Positions 23,314-35,429 of a stretch of 64,000 bases of DNA are shown piece by piece. Position numbers and translations under genes: made by a program. This DNA comes from Parastagonospora avenae f. sp. tritici 18332-5. Lineage: Eukaryota; Ascomycota; Dothideomycetes; Pleosporales; Phaeosphaeriaceae. The notes beneath the pieces are model-generated. The model had not been told where the DNA came from, made no database searches, and saw nothing but the letters and a program-made list of their open reading frames with translations. Every line of letters begins with the position of its first letter. The stretch's first letter is position 1. The DNA lies in the NCBI GenBank assembly GCA_022559985.1, contig JAFJTR010000089.1, positions 1-64,000 on the forward strand, given 5' to 3'.

Positions 23314-24781
23314 ATGAGCATGAACATTCCCAACTCGTCGACTGCACCAGCTGCAGGCGAGTACGCCGGAGGTATTCACACCACCACGAAGCTCCATAAC
23401 ACACGCAAGCTGATGCATAAACACAGATGAGGTCTCCGCGATCGTACTGGACCCCGGCTACTGGACCACACGCGCCGGCTTCGCTGGTGAGGATGTGCCC
23501 AAATCCGTCTGCCCTTCCTTCTACGGCCAGCGCGATACCGATGCAGGCCCGCAGTACGCATTTGGCGAGAACGCGATACACAACCCCGGCGACAACCTCA
23601 ACATCAAGAACTATTGGGGCTCAGACGGTATAGTGGAGGACTGGGATACGGCCGCGAAGCTGTGGGAATACGCCATCACCAACAGGCTCACAGGCGCAAA
23701 AGCCACCGACCCCTCAAAGAACGGGCTCAACGACGGCACCGACCCCAATGGCGAGCAAATGGACGTGGAGATGGACAATCTGGACAACCAAGAGAAGCCT
23801 CTCGACGAGAGCCCGCTGCTCGTGACAGAACCAGGTTGGAACAGCGCAAAAGCACGGGAAAAGTACATTGAAATCGCAATGGAAGACTGGGGCGCGCCCG
23901 CCTTCTTCCTGCAAAAGACCGGTGTCCTCGCTGCCTTTGCATCAGGAAAAGCTTCGGGCATCATCATCGACGTGGGCGCCTCGCACACCTCCGTCACCCC
24001 CGTCCTCGACGGCATGGTCCTGCGCAAAGGCGTGCAAAAGTCGCCCCTCGCAGGCAACTTCGTCTCCTCGCAGATCCGCCACATGTTCAAGCAATCGACG
24101 CCCGAAGTCCCGCTCACACCGCACTACATGGTCAAATCCAAGTCCCCCGTCGACGCTGGCGTCCCCGCCCAAGCAACGTACAAAACCTACCAGACCCCGC
24201 CCACCGACTCCTTCCGCCTCAACGAAGAAGAACGCGTCCTCACAGAATTCAAGGAGAGCGTCGTCGAAGTCTGGCCCGGCCCGGGTCGCTTCAGCAACGG
24301 CTCGAACGAGGAGATCGCCCGCAACGCACCCGGCAGGCCATTCGAGATGCCCGATGGCTGGAACCAGGTCTTCTCATCCGAGCGCTTCCGTGCGGCCGAG
24401 GGCCTATTCGATGCCTCTGCAGCATACACGTCCGAGGCCTCTCCCCGACCCAAGGACGAACACACCATCCCGCGCCTCGTCCAGGCCGCCGTGCAACAAG
24501 TCGACGCCGACCAGCGGCCGCTGCTGCTCGCCAACATTGTAGTCACGGGTGGAAGCACGCTGATGTACAAGTTCAACGACAGGCTGAACTACGAAATCAA
24601 CAGCATCTACCCGAGCACGAGGAATAAGCTCATCGCCCCGGGAAGCGTCGTGGAGCGCAAGTATGCGGCGTGGATTGGTGGCAGTATCCTGGCCAGTCTG
24701 GGCAGCTTTCATCAGTTGTGGATTTCGAGGAAGGAGTACGAGGAACATGGGGCTGGGATAGTGGAGAAGAGATGCCGGTAG
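23314..24781 (+). CDS. ARP4: Actin-related protein 4 (chromatin remodelling subunit)
   Basis: Exons 23314-23371 and 23427-24781 give 470 residues. Splicing (gtattc...acacag) joins EYAGG to DEVSAIVLDPGYWTTRAGFAGEDVPKS (in order), the actin-fold N-terminus. The actin core is clear (IIIDVGASHTSVTPVLDG for the second phosphate loop, NIVVTGGSTLMYKFNDRL, WIGGSILASLGSFHQLWISR). An insertion of acidic residues around 125-150 and a long insertion around 225-330 are typical of Arp4 rather than actin. Arp4 is a shared subunit of NuA4, SWR1 and INO80 and binds nucleosomes in the nucleus. The gene shares an upstream region with GUP1. Confidence 0.92.
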
Positions 24782-25041
24782 ATGGACACCGACGAGGAGA
24801 TTGCGAATGGTTGCTTGGGTTTGGTCGAGCGGGTAGAGGCGTCCTGGTAAAAGCTGCCATATGTTCCGGTTAGATGCAAAGTAATGAAATATTCAAAAGT
24901 CAAATGGTTTGTCGTAATCGTGATCATGATGCTTCTATCTAGCCGGCTATCGAAGGCCAACAGGTCCATCAATGCGGGCTATAGTACATGTCTTCATGCC
25001 CGTAACGCCGTATGCTCTTCCACCAAGGGTGTTCGCCCACT

Positions 25042-25947
25042 CTACGTGTCCAAGTCCATTGTCTCCGCAGTCGCCGTGACATTCTCGTCCTTGAGCTCAG
25101 ACACAGTGACATACTTGCTAATCTCCTCCTTGGTGATGATCTTCTCGTTGAGCACCGCCGTAGTGCCCTTGGGGAACCTGTAGTTGCGCTGCTTCGGTTG
25201 CCTCGTGTTGGGCGTGAGGTAGTTCCTCAACAGTGTGGTCTTCTCGTTCGTGATAACCGCCACATCCACGTTGCTTCCCGAGCCCAAGTCGTTCCAGATA
25301 CCCGCCTCAATCGCGTTCGCGCACAGCTTGACCGCATCGTCCCGCGACAAGTTTGACTGCCACTGCGTCTCGAATACCGACATGGCAGCGAGCGATCCGG
25401 ATCCCATGGTTACGTACGGCAGCTTGTCGGTGGAGCCGTGGGCGTGCACGGTGAAGAGATGTGCGCCGGTAGGATCGACACCGGCAACGACGAGGTATGC
25501 GCCAATGTGGCCTTGGTGGCGGAACAAGTGCTGCTTGAGCATGGTCATGCAGGTGACAACGCGGGGCTTGCGGCCGGTGGAGAGAGCATGGAGTTCGAGG
25601 TTGGAGGAGATGATGGCGGTTGTGAATTCAGTATCTGCAGCGGTTCCGGCACCAGCACACCAGATATGAGGGGAGATGTAGTGGAGCTTCTCGCAGTTCT
25701 GTCGAGTTGTTAGATATGCTGTCTCTCACTGAGAGAGCTGTCGAGCTCGGCGGGGATTGGAGATGTAACATGCCTTGTCTGCTACTATGGGTCCGCTCGT
25801 GGCTCGGGTATCTGCTGCAATGACTACGCCGCCGTCGAACAGGCAGCCGACAATGGTGGTTCCTGTGCTTGTCGCCTTGGGCAGTGGCACACCCTGGGCG
25901 TGGAGGGCCGCATTGCGGTTGTGGTTGGAGAAGTCGAAGCCGCCCAT
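25042..25947 (-). CDS. PUP1: 20S proteasome subunit beta-2 (Pup1)
   Basis: Exons 25947-25774 and 25698-25042 give 276 residues. The propeptide runs to Gly29; mature Thr30 (STG|TTIVG) is the catalytic nucleophile of the trypsin-like site. Conserved blocks: FDGGVVIAADTRATSGPIVADK, then NCEKLHYISPHIWCAGAGTA, GAYLVVAGVDPTG, TMGSGSLAAMSVFE. The single intron (75 bp) begins GC (gcatgt on the minus strand at 25773) and ends cgacag; this join is forced because VADK-NCEK is near-invariant and the nearest GT would give a stop. The C-terminal extension that wraps beta-3 is present. Divergent from NUP159 across about 475 bp. Confidence 0.94.
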
Positions 25948-26080
25948 CGTGTGCGTCGGTATGTGGCGGTGATTTCTTTAGCTTTGAAGACGGCCGGAAG
26001 CTTGCGGGATGGTGTCGTCAAGCTGTGAGGGCGGGTGATGTGTTTAAAGAGATCGCGGCAATGGTTGCGTAGCGGTCGTG

Positions 26081-26098
26081 CCTGCCTGCCTGCCTGCC
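26081..26098. repeat. CCTG tandem repeat in PUP1-NUP159 promoter
   Basis: Four to five cctg units in the shared upstream region. No function assigned. Confidence 0.7.
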
Positions 26099-26423
26099 CG
26101 GGGAGCTGGAGCTCGGACGGCTTGGCGCAATTGTTCGGACGGCGCGTCGAAACAAAGCTCCACGACGATTTCACGTCAGTCGCGTGCTTGTCGCTTTTAG
26201 GTAATCGAGCGTCAGGTGTAAACCTCCCCGATAAATAACAGAGAGTTGGTCTCTTTTGCCTGGCCACTCCACCGCTCAACTCGCAGTCCTTTCTGTCAAC
26301 ACTGGTACAAACGCGCTCAGCTCTACCTCCGATGAGCTCGACCGGTCGCTGAGAGCCACAATATCATCGCGGGAGAGCTTCCATACCAATTCGATACGCG
26401 CCAGACGCTCCTCTGCCTTCATA

Positions 26424-29400
26424 ATGGCGGCTCCGAGCATCCAAACCGGCAGCGAGATTGAAGAGGTCAACACAGAGGTACCTACCAATGCGCCAAACCT
26501 TTTCGTGAACACAGCTAATGTTTGTATAGCATCTAGGCTTCCGCGCATTGGCACAGGGTGCAGAAGGAGCAAAGAAACTCAAGATCCTAAACCCATGGCC
26601 CACCGACCGCATACCACCCGCATCCGCAACCCTCCTCTCCATCGCATCCAACCCTGGTCTACTCGCCGCGGCCGGTCCAGATGAACTCATTGTCACAACG
26701 ACCGAGAAGATACGGAAGTGCTTCAGCAACAAGGCTGGCGAGTGGGATGTCATCACCGACTTTGAAGCTGACGTCAGCATCCCACTGAATGACCCGCTGC
26801 GCCATGTCGTTTTCTCAACTGGCGGAGAGTTCTTGGTCATATCCGCTGAGGCCAAGGGCGCATTGGCTGTCTTCGATGCGCAGGGACTTGCAAAGGGAAA
26901 CAAGCAGCCAGAGCGCCAGATTCAGACCGAAGGTGTTGCTGTCCGCACGTTGGCGGCCAACCCGAACGAGACCACGGGCCATTACATGGCAGTAGTGCTG
27001 GACACTGGCAAGCTGTGGCTCGTGGACATTGAACGAGACAAGACGAACGAGCTCAAGGCCTCCGGAACAAGATGCGTGACCTGGAGCACCAAGGGCAGGG
27101 CTGTGGCAGCAGGCTTGCTCAACGGTACGGTCGAGATATACATGACCGACGGAACGCTCAAAGGCACCATCCCTCGCCCCCCAGAGGTGGATGACAACTA
27201 CGAGGTGACCGGTCTTACGTGGATCAAAACCACAGAGCTCCTCATCATTCACAGCCCAAAGCCGGACGCAGAGACGGACATTCCGGACAGCAAGTACCAT
27301 CTGGTCGAGTGCAACAAAGCCTGGAGCACCTTTGAATTCCACTCGCTACTTTACGACCCACTCCTAATGGCGACCGACGTCCCAGACCGAGCACTCCCTC
27401 CCCGCATCTCTGCTACACGGCTGCAAAACTGGGAGCCAGACATCATCGAGATGCTTATCCTTACTAGCTCGCACACAGATGCCATTGAAATGTTCACTAC
27501 CACGAGCAAGCCTTTGGTAGGCGAGCAAGAACGTCCCGGAAAATTGGCTTACACGGCATTCTTAGACACGAGGAAGGCTGCTGTACCTCGACTCGTGTTT
27601 GGTGAAGATGGCGACAGTGTCCTCGTCGGAGAAGCACTAGATCTGTCTGCCACAGAGAAGATTTCACGACCCGTTCCAACTCTGGAAGAGATCAACGAGG
27701 CGCCGCATCCCCTTCCCGCTTACATGGTGCTCACACATCAGGGTATCCTCATGGCTTGGTGGATAGTTTGGGATAAATCCGTTGAGCAGGGCACTTGCTA
27801 CCCGGGACTCGTCAGCGGCATTGAACAGTCGTCCTCCACACCACAAGCTCCAAAGACGACAGCGCCAACAGATCCGGCCTCCCAACCGAGTTCCGGCTTT
27901 GGGCAGCCCTCTACTCCAGCTGCAGCACCATCGGCTTTCGCAAAGGCGCAAGCTACGTTTGCCAATCCTGCAGTTTCCGTGCCTCAATTTGGTGCTACGG
28001 GTCTGGGGTCCACCCCTCCGTTCATTCCTAAGCCAGCACAACCTGCATTCGGTGCTGCTACAATTGGCTCCACTACTGCTGCTGCATCCAAGCCTGCCGC
28101 GCCAGCCTTCGGGTCACCCTCGGCTATAGGCGCACCCAAAAATACAGGGTTCGGAGCTGTAGGCTTTGGTAAACCGGCATCTGTTTGGGGTGCAGCTGCA
28201 CAGACAGCATCCACTCCTCAAGCTGAGGCCAATCCTTTCTCAGCTGCTGCTGGCGGTGCTACAGGCTTCGCCAAGTTTGGTCAGACTGCTGGAGCTTCAT
28301 CTTTCTCGAGCTTTGGTAGTAACGCTGGCACACAGTCCTCCGGATTTGGATCATTTGGCCAACAGCAGCAGAAGTCTGCATTCCCTGGTCTGAAGACCGA
28401 GCCTAGCGGGTCTACGATCACGCTTGGCTCTGGCACTGGATCATCTCTCCCATCATGGGCTAACACCCCAGCCCAAGGTGGCTCCGTCTTCGGGGGAGGC
28501 GGCTTCGGAACTCAGAGCAAGTCTTCGTTCAATACCGCATCGTTCGAGTCGAAAAGCTCAGATGCAAGTGGTGCGGACGATCGAAAGCGGGACGAGGCCA
28601 CACCAACACCACAACCCCCTCGAGGCCTATTTGGAGAGTTCAAACTTGGGTCAACCTTTCAAGGTGATGGCACTGCGAAGGACGACTTGCCCAAGCCACA
28701 GGATCGGCCGGCGAGTTCACTGTTTGGAGACGACTTCTCGACTGCACTTGATAAGAGCTCACAACCCCCAGCCACCCCAGCTAAGGAAGCAAGTAACAAC
28801 ATAGCTCAGGACTTTTCTACTACCCCAGCATCGCCCCCGAGACAGCAGAAGTCGGTGTTTCCGACCACAACACCCAAGGCGCCACCACCAATTGATACTA
28901 GCTCCAAGACTGACGATGCACCACTTCCTCCGGATTTCCTGGCATCAAAACCGTCGAATTCTGCCGACGACGATCTGCCTCCTCTTGCTGGCAGTCCAGG
29001 TGTGAAGGTAGAAGCGCCCAGCTCATCAGTCGAAGCATCGCCAATCGACGATGAAGACGGGGACAGTGACTTTTCGGAGGAAGATGAGAACGAGGAAGAT
29101 GGAGACGAGATCGAAGAAGTTGAAGAGGGCGAGGAGACTCCTGCTTCGAATGCTTCACGTAGACCGCAACCGCAGGCAGGAAATTGGAGTTTCCAAGAGA
29201 GTGTCAGTCAGTCACCTCGTGTCTTCCCCCCAGCACCTACACCACCAGCTGCCAAATCTGGGGCTCCATCTGCTTCGGGCAAGAACGTGTCGTCATCCCA
29301 ACCTCCGCTGTTCGGCTCATCGAAGCTTGCACAAGCTACGCCGATGTGGGGACAACAGGCACAAAAGCCTGCTACTGTGGCAAAACCATTCTTCCCGCCG

Positions 29401-30744
29401 CCTGCAAACCGCGCTCAGGAGAGCCTTCGCTCGCCAAGCCCAATGCGATCTGCATCCACTTCCGCGCTTCGGACAAGGAGAGAACCTATTGCTGCCCCGG
29501 GCTCTTCGCTGAGTGCATCGATTCAACAGGCAAAGCCACCCACACCACAGCCACAGGTTTCCGATCTGGAAGACGAAGAGGATCAGCGCATGCGCGAGCA
29601 GCTGGCGCGGGATATTGAGCCAAGCCGGACTTTGGATGAGTTCGTTGCTTACCAGAACTACACTGGCAATAAGTCACCGAGCAAGACTGGCCATGCTGCT
29701 CAGATCGAGATGATGTACAAGGACATTAACGGCATGATCGATGCTCTCGGCTGGAACGCTCGGTCTGTAAAGTCTTTCACAGAGTATCATAAGCAGCCTC
29801 AGTCTGGTCACCAGGTCGATCGATGCACGCTAGAAGATGTCGAAGCGGAAGGCGAGGAAGGTTCGTGGTTTGACCAATGGGCATTGTGTGAGATTGATGC
29901 TTTGAAGTCGCTAGAAGACGAGCTGGACCAAGAGTTGGACGCCGGTCGGGTACAAGATGTCCTTGACAAGCTCAGGCAGCTGGCCCGCCTCCTGAACGAT
30001 AAGGCGAAGTTGACGACACGCCTCAACGACGTCCGCCGCCAGATCATTAACCGGAAAGACCCGGAGAAGACTGAGGCCTCGCGCAAAGCGCCCTTATCGA
30101 AAGAAATGGCAGAGAAGCAGAAGTCGCTGCGCAATCAATATGCACAAATCCTCAAGCTGGTGAACCAAGCCGAGGAAGGGACCGTGTTCCTCAAGTCACG
30201 CCTCGCTTCGTATTGTGCAGAGAATGGCAAGACTAGCGACGTGCGTGTACCGACTGTTGATGCTGTTAAGAAGACCATCATCAAAATGACCGCACTGGCC
30301 GAGAAACGTAACTCCGACATCACTCTCCTCGAGTCCCAGCTGCGCAAGATTGGCCTCTCAGAATCTAGCCGGCCTTCGTCATCCTCCTCGCGCATTCTAG
30401 GTACGCCTCGACGATCACGCGGCGCCAGCATGCGCAGCAGCATGGCTGAGTCTCCATTCGCCACGCCTCCCACGAACCGTAGCAAGATGAGCTTGAGCGA
30501 GCTCAATCGCCGTGCCCTCACACCCGATGTCGACGTGACGCCTACTGCTAAAAAGGGGGGCTATGGTCTCGACTACAGCACCGAACTCAGCACAACGTCC
30601 GGAAACGAGCTCATACGCATGGGCGAATTGGTCGATGAGAACATCGACAGCCTGAGGGCGACTGCAAGACGGAGGACACAAGTCGCAGCAGGCTTGAAGA
30701 AGGCGCTCATTGAGCGCGGTGTCAAGACCACGACAGTGAATTGA
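26424..30744 (+). CDS. NUP159: Nuclear pore protein of the Nup159/Nup214 type
   Basis: Exons 26424-26477 and 26530-30744 give about 1,422 residues. The 52 bp intron (gtacct...gtatag) joins VNTE to HLGFRALAQGAEGAKKL. The first ~430 residues form the seven-bladed propeller expected of Nup159 (LLSIASNPGLLAAAGPDELI, VTWSTKGRAVAAGLLNGTVE). Residues ~460-765 are FG-repeat sequence (FGQ, FGAVGFG, GSVFGGGGFG). A strongly acidic stretch lies near 858-888 and helical coiled coil near 1075-1300, suited to the Nup82-Nup159-Nsp1 complex. In yeast it sits on the cytoplasmic face and docks Dbp5 during mRNA export. Start is supported by the conserved HLGF join. Confidence 0.9.
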
Positions 30745-31067
30745 AGAGTGCAAATGTTGGATCATGATTGTGTATGATTAGGCGTTGGCATAATGTTTGA
30801 ATAAGCGTAGGAGCATTGTAGCGAAGTCGGCATTGGTAGTACAATCTAGATGTTCGAAAAGCCTTTTGGAGGACTGGCAAATGGAGACTTGACGCATCTC
30901 TTATCTTTCGTGCATATTGGGGAAAAGCTGACGTGAGAAAGACTTCAGAGGATGTGGTATATATGGTGTTCGCATCCGAGGTCTTCTGACAACCTTGTAC
31001 TCAGCCCCGCCACATCACTTCACTTACACAGACGGACACCTTCGTCATAACATATACCATAGCAAAC
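30745..31067. other. Intergenic NUP159 to ABM-like gene
   Basis: About 320 bp, AT-richer, no coding signal. It must contain the end of NUP159 and the promoter of the next gene; a gtatatatgg string at 30957-30966 could serve as a weak TATA element. Confidence 0.4.
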
Positions 31068-31880
31068 ATGATGCCGGACGCAGTAGCTGAAGTCGCCACC
31101 CTCCCCCTCCGCGCAGATGTCGATCTCAAATCCGGCGAAGATAAGCAAGCATGGGACGACACGCTCGCGACCATCGCGAAGCAGCACGGCTGTAAAACCA
31201 TATACTGGGGCTCGAAGACTGAAGACCCGACTATTCTCATAATGGTGATACGTACGCCTTCCTCTCCTTCTCGCACCGCTGTATGAGTATCTGCCCATCT
31301 ACTATACCACACCACTTTCCCAAACTCACACACATCCACAGACTGGACTTCCCTCAACCACCACACTGCCTTCGAAGAATCTTCAATCTATGCAGCTTTT
31401 CTGCAGCGCGTGGGAATGCTTCTATCTGGACCGCCGTCGATATTCCACGCCAAACTGGGTGAAGAAGATGGCTTGGACGCGTTCGAAGCGCCAATTACAG
31501 AATGCGCACAAGTGTTTTTTCCCTCGAGTTTCGACCAAGAGGCACTTATGAAGAATCAGTGGAGTACGTTTGTGAATCGTATAGTAGAGCGTACTGAAGG
31601 TATGTCTCCCCCCCCCATCCACCCCAATGTGTGTAAGTGCGCGCGCTGACGTGAGGTGAGCACAGGCATGACGGGTGGGTTTTGCATCGAGCCGCAGGAA
31701 CATGCTACGCTCGGTGAGGGCATTCAGGGTAAGATGGTTGCGGCATTTGTTGGATGGCCGAGTTTGGAGGCGCATGTGGCGTGGATGCAGTCGGAGGAGT
31801 TTGGGAAGGCGGTGGCGCCGGTCGTGGAGGGGTCGACGGGAATGGATATTGGTTATGTGGAGTTTGCGAAGGTTGGATGA
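31068..31880 (+). CDS. Dimeric alpha/beta-barrel (ABM-like) protein
   Basis: Three exons, 31068-31251, 31342-31599, 31666-31880, about 218 residues; all junctions use good GT-AG signals and keep frame. The protein reads as two similar halves: each has a beta strand, a helix ending in W or F, and a return strand (DDTLATIAKQHGCKTIYWGS...LIMVIHWTSLNHHTAFEES, and MVAAFVGWPSLEAHVAWMQS). This pattern fits a duplicated antibiotic-biosynthesis-monooxygenase-like or stress-responsive A/B barrel fold common in fungi. No catalytic residue can be assigned. The family assignment is inference from the strand-helix pattern. Confidence 0.7.
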
Positions 31881-32261
31881 GGGCAGGGATGGGAGGGGAA
31901 AGATTTGGTGAGGTGATCAGAATGCTCTGGTTCTACTTCGCGAATGTTGTGGTAACCATGGAACGTATCCCCAGGAAGACCTGAGTATATAACTCTTTTG
32001 ATGCAGTTCGTCTTTGTGCGCTAATTATCAACCCTCCTGATTTCTGTTCCATGCTCTCAATGTTAACCTAGCTAATAGCTCGAGGAGACGAAAATTGTGG
32101 TGTATACTGCATGGCATCAGAGTTCGCTCTGTCATATTTTGAGAGATGGAATCTAATTGCGGGTATCATAACGCCAGTTTGTTGAACATTGAAAGCTCCT
32201 CAGCACGTCCGCGGGCTCTTCCATCCGCTAGGTCAGGCGAATCGAATCGTTGTTGGCCTAC

Positions 32262-32851
32262 TCAAGAAAGACCCTTAGGAGGAAAGCTGCTCTCCTTCTT
32301 CACCCCTTCTCTTGAAATGCGCGCAAATTTGAGAGTCGCCAGACCAGCCCACTGACCGTTCCACTCCTTCAGCTTCTTGAGATTCTCCAGGTTCTCGAGA
32401 TCGGGCACCCAGAATCCAGACGCATACTCGCCCTGCTCAGTCGCCTGATTCTGCTCAAGCAGAGTTTGGCGGGTATTTGCTGGCCTGCCTGCGCGACGCT
32501 CGGATTTCAGCTTCAACACTTCCTCGTCATCTCGGCCCAGATAGTCCTCGATCATGGCCTGGATTTCTGATATGCTAAGTGGTGATTCATGTTCTGTTGT
32601 GTATGATTGAAAGGACTTTATCCTGAGCACTATGCGCTGTCAACAGGTGTGCAGACATGAGCAGATCAGTTTATCTCACAATAGTGCCGATTTTGCTTCT
32701 CTCGTAATGAAGTTAGGCGGTTGAGCTTGTCGTCTCGGGCAGCTGCACTCTGCAAGCGCTGTGTGTCTCGACTGCCCTCATGTAGATTTGGGTTCTTGCC
32801 CTTCTTCTTTCGGATCTGCTTGGTGACTTTATTGAGGCGATTGCTGACCAT
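32262..32851 (-). CDS. TMA16: Translation machinery-associated protein 16
   Basis: Exons 32851-32680 and 32629-32262 give 179 residues. The N-terminus (LNKVTKQIRKKKGKNPNLHE, SRDTQRLQSAAARDDKLNRL) is diagnostic of Tma16. After the 50 bp intron comes the helical half, including FQSYT, IEDYLGRDDEEVLKLKSERR and a conserved tryptophan segment (ASGFWVPDLENLENLKKLKEW). Tma16 binds pre-60S and mature ribosomes in yeast and acts in large-subunit maturation. It is divergent from EXO1, with 328 bp between start codons. Confidence 0.9.
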
Positions 32852-33179
32852 TTCGTTATATTGAAGTTCGTGCTGTTGGTCGCGATGTCTTGTCCAGAAT
32901 TTTTGTAAAGTCTAGTCGGCAGTCGGAGCTTGAGATCGACGCTAGGGATGTCACGCTAGGCCAGGTTGGTCATCTAGCGTAACGCGTCCCTGTCGTTCCT
33001 CGTGAATCGCGACTGAAGATCGATGAGATTGAGAGCTCGACTACGCTGCAATTCGATTTTCTCGTCTTTTTCTTTCCTGTACTTGTGACTTGCTTCTCCT
33101 GCGTACAGTATGCCACAGTAGCGGTCATCCCTAAGCCATTGTTTACGCGCGCGACGCGTGAGGGGCAAAAGTAGACACG

Positions 33180-35429
33180 ATGGGCATTTCTGGTTGGTAC
33201 GCTGCCATACCTGCTAGGACATTACTGACAGTCCTTCTAGGGCTTCTACCACTCTTGAAATCAATTCAAAAGCCATGTAACCTGAAGAAGTTCTCCGGCA
33301 AGACAATTGGCGTGGATGCCTATGGCTGGCTACACCGCGGCACGGCTGCCTGTGCCATTGACCTGGCCCTGGACAAGCCAACAACGAAGTACGTACCAGA
33401 GCAGCCGTCAAGGTCTCGTTGGCTTATGAGACCTAGATATGTCGACTTCTGCATGAACCGCGTCCGCATGCTCATCCACTTCGGAATCACGCCTTACATC
33501 ATCTTCGATGGCGACAACCTACCCAGCAAGGCCGGCACAGAGAAGGACAGAAGGGAGAGAAGGAAAGAAGGCAAAAGACTGGGACTAGAGCTTCTAAAGG
33601 TCGGCAAGACGGCTCAGGCGCACCTGGAAATGCAAAAGTCGGTAGACGTGACGCCTGAAATGGCGCGCATGTTCATCGAGGAGCTCAAACACCACAACAT
33701 CCAATATGTTGTCGCCCCATACGAGGCAGATTCTGAGATGGCTTACCTGGAACGGAAAGGCCTCATCGATGGTGTCCTGTCGGAGGATTCTGATCTCCTG
33801 GTCTTCGGCGTCAAGTGCTTAATCACCAAGCTTGACAAGTACGGCGACTGTGTTGAGATAAATCGCCAACACTTCACGGCTTGTCGAGAGGTCAGTTTTG
33901 TGGGCTGGTCAGACGCCGACTTCCGGAGAATGGCCATCCTCAGCGGCTGCGACTATCTACCGGGGATAGGTGGACTTGGCCTGAAAACAGCCCACCGGAT
34001 GTTGCGAAAGCACAAGACTGTGGAGCGTCTCGTAAAGGCTGCTCAGTTTGATGGAAAGCTCAAGGTACCTGCTGGATTTATGGCAGATTTCGACCAGGCA
34101 GAGAAGACGTTCATGTACCAATGGGTCTTCTGTCCGATCGAGAAGAAGCTGGTCAACCTGACACCTTTGGCGGATGGCATCAACATTGACGACATGCCGT
34201 ATTTAGGCGAGGAGGTGCCTGCACACATTGCAATGGGTGTAGCACGGGGCGATCTGTACCCCCGGACGAAGCTACCCATGACCATTGCTAGCAAGCAGAA
34301 GCCTATGGGCAAGCCACTGGCTCCAGCCCGAAGAACCTCATCAGTTGTCCAGACACCAGATTCAAAAGGCTCGAAGCCCATCGACTCATTCTTCAAGGCT
34401 AGACGCACACCATTGGCCGAGCTTGATCCAAACCTCTTCACACCGTCCCCAAGTCAGCAGACATTGCTTGAGCAACAGCGCAACAACAGTGGCTGGGTAG
34501 CGGTACCTACGCCACTAGCACGGTTGCAATCAGAATCAGCGCTCCCGAGCACAGCACCACAACCAGCAAGAAGGGTCATTTCAGACCCAAGCGGAGGGCG
34601 ACGCTCTGCACCACATGCGACTAAGAGGCAAAGACTGTGCGCTGACCCGGCGTCAGATTCGTCGGCTACAGGTGGCGAGGGGGTTGTTCGAAGTCAGTTC
34701 TTCACGGAACCCAGTCCGTCACTCCGACCGCATAAGAGCAGCCGGAGAAAGAATGGACAAGAATTTGATCTCTTTTCCGATGATTCACTTCACGAGGCTA
34801 TGTTGGAAGCAGCGGATCTAGAAGAATCTGCCTCGCAGCCAAAGAAGAAGATGAGAGTTTTCTCCGACAGCGTGCAGTCGAGCATCAAGAGCGAGTCGCA
34901 ATCAACAGTGTCTTCAAGAGGCAGTATGGAGCAGTCCCAGGACAGTGCCGCATCGCTCACACCTGCAAGCTCATTTGGTAGCCCAGAGCCAGAATCGGTC
35001 TTCAGCTCTGCGATAGGCTCACAGATGGAAGAGCTGCGCTCCAAGTTCGCATACAAGCCCCCGCCACCACTTTGGCCACGGACTCCGCGCATTCTAAATT
35101 CTCCTGTGCGCAGACGGAATACGGAAGCATGGGCGCCCTCACTGTCTCCACTGGAGCAAAGTTCGACTACAATGCAGGAGCCTGTCATACCAGACACTCC
35201 ATCACGTGTGGACGACGAGCTGGAAATCAGCGATGCTGCCTTCACGGCAATGGAATCTGAGGTACTCGTTGCCACCAGTTCACCGCCACCGATGATGACA
35301 CCCAACAAAAGAAGGCGCTCATCATTGAAAGGTAGCGAAGACTTACTCGTGCCCGACAGCGAGGGTGAGAGCGAATGCTCACCTCGCAAACCGATGTTCA
35401 GCCTCAAGCGATTCGCTTTTGCAGGATAA
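33180..35429 (+). CDS. EXO1: Exonuclease 1 (5'-3' exonuclease/flap nuclease)
   Basis: Three exons, 33180-33192, 33241-33388, 33437-35429, about 717 residues. Both introns are exactly 48 bp, in frame and stop-free (gttggt...ttctag; gtacgt...acctag); splicing yields MGISGLLPLLKS and KPTTK-YVDFCMNRVRML, the invariant Exo1 forms. The XPG-N domain (to ~100) holds the metal ligand in FDGDNLPSK; the XPG-I block has APYEADSEMAYLER and SEDSDLLVFG; the helix-hairpin motif is GCDYLPGIGGLGLKTA. The C-terminal ~350 residues are low-complexity and serine-rich, where mismatch-repair interaction motifs usually sit. Acts in mismatch repair and double-strand-break resection in the nucleus. Confidence 0.93.
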   Translation: MGISGWYAAIPARTLLTVLLGLLPLLKSIQKPCNLKKFSGKTIGVDAYGWLHRGTAACAIDLALDKPTTKYVPEQPSRSRWLMRPRYVDFCMNRVRMLIHFGITPYIIFDGDNLPSKAGTEKDRRERRKEGKRLGLELLKVGKTAQAHLEMQKSVDVTPEMARMFIEELKHHNIQYVVAPYEADSEMAYLERKGLIDGVLSEDSDLLVFGVKCLITKLDKYGDCVEINRQHFTACREVSFVGWSDADFRRMAILSGCDYLPGIGGLGLKTAHRMLRKHKTVERLVKAAQFDGKLKVPAGFMADFDQAEKTFMYQWVFCPIEKKLVNLTPLADGINIDDMPYLGEEVPAHIAMGVARGDLYPRTKLPMTIASKQKPMGKPLAPARRTSSVVQTPDSKGSKPIDSFFKARRTPLAELDPNLFTPSPSQQTLLEQQRNNSGWVAVPTPLARLQSESALPSTAPQPARRVISDPSGGRRSAPHATKRQRLCADPASDSSATGGEGVVRSQFFTEPSPSLRPHKSSRRKNGQEFDLFSDDSLHEAMLEAADLEESASQPKKKMRVFSDSVQSSIKSESQSTVSSRGSMEQSQDSAASLTPASSFGSPEPESVFSSAIGSQMEELRSKFAYKPPPPLWPRTPRILNSPVRRRNTEAWAPSLSPLEQSSTTMQEPVIPDTPSRVDDELEISDAAFTAMESEVLVATSSPPPMMTPNKRRRSSLKGSEDLLVPDSEGESECSPRKPMFSLKRFAFAG

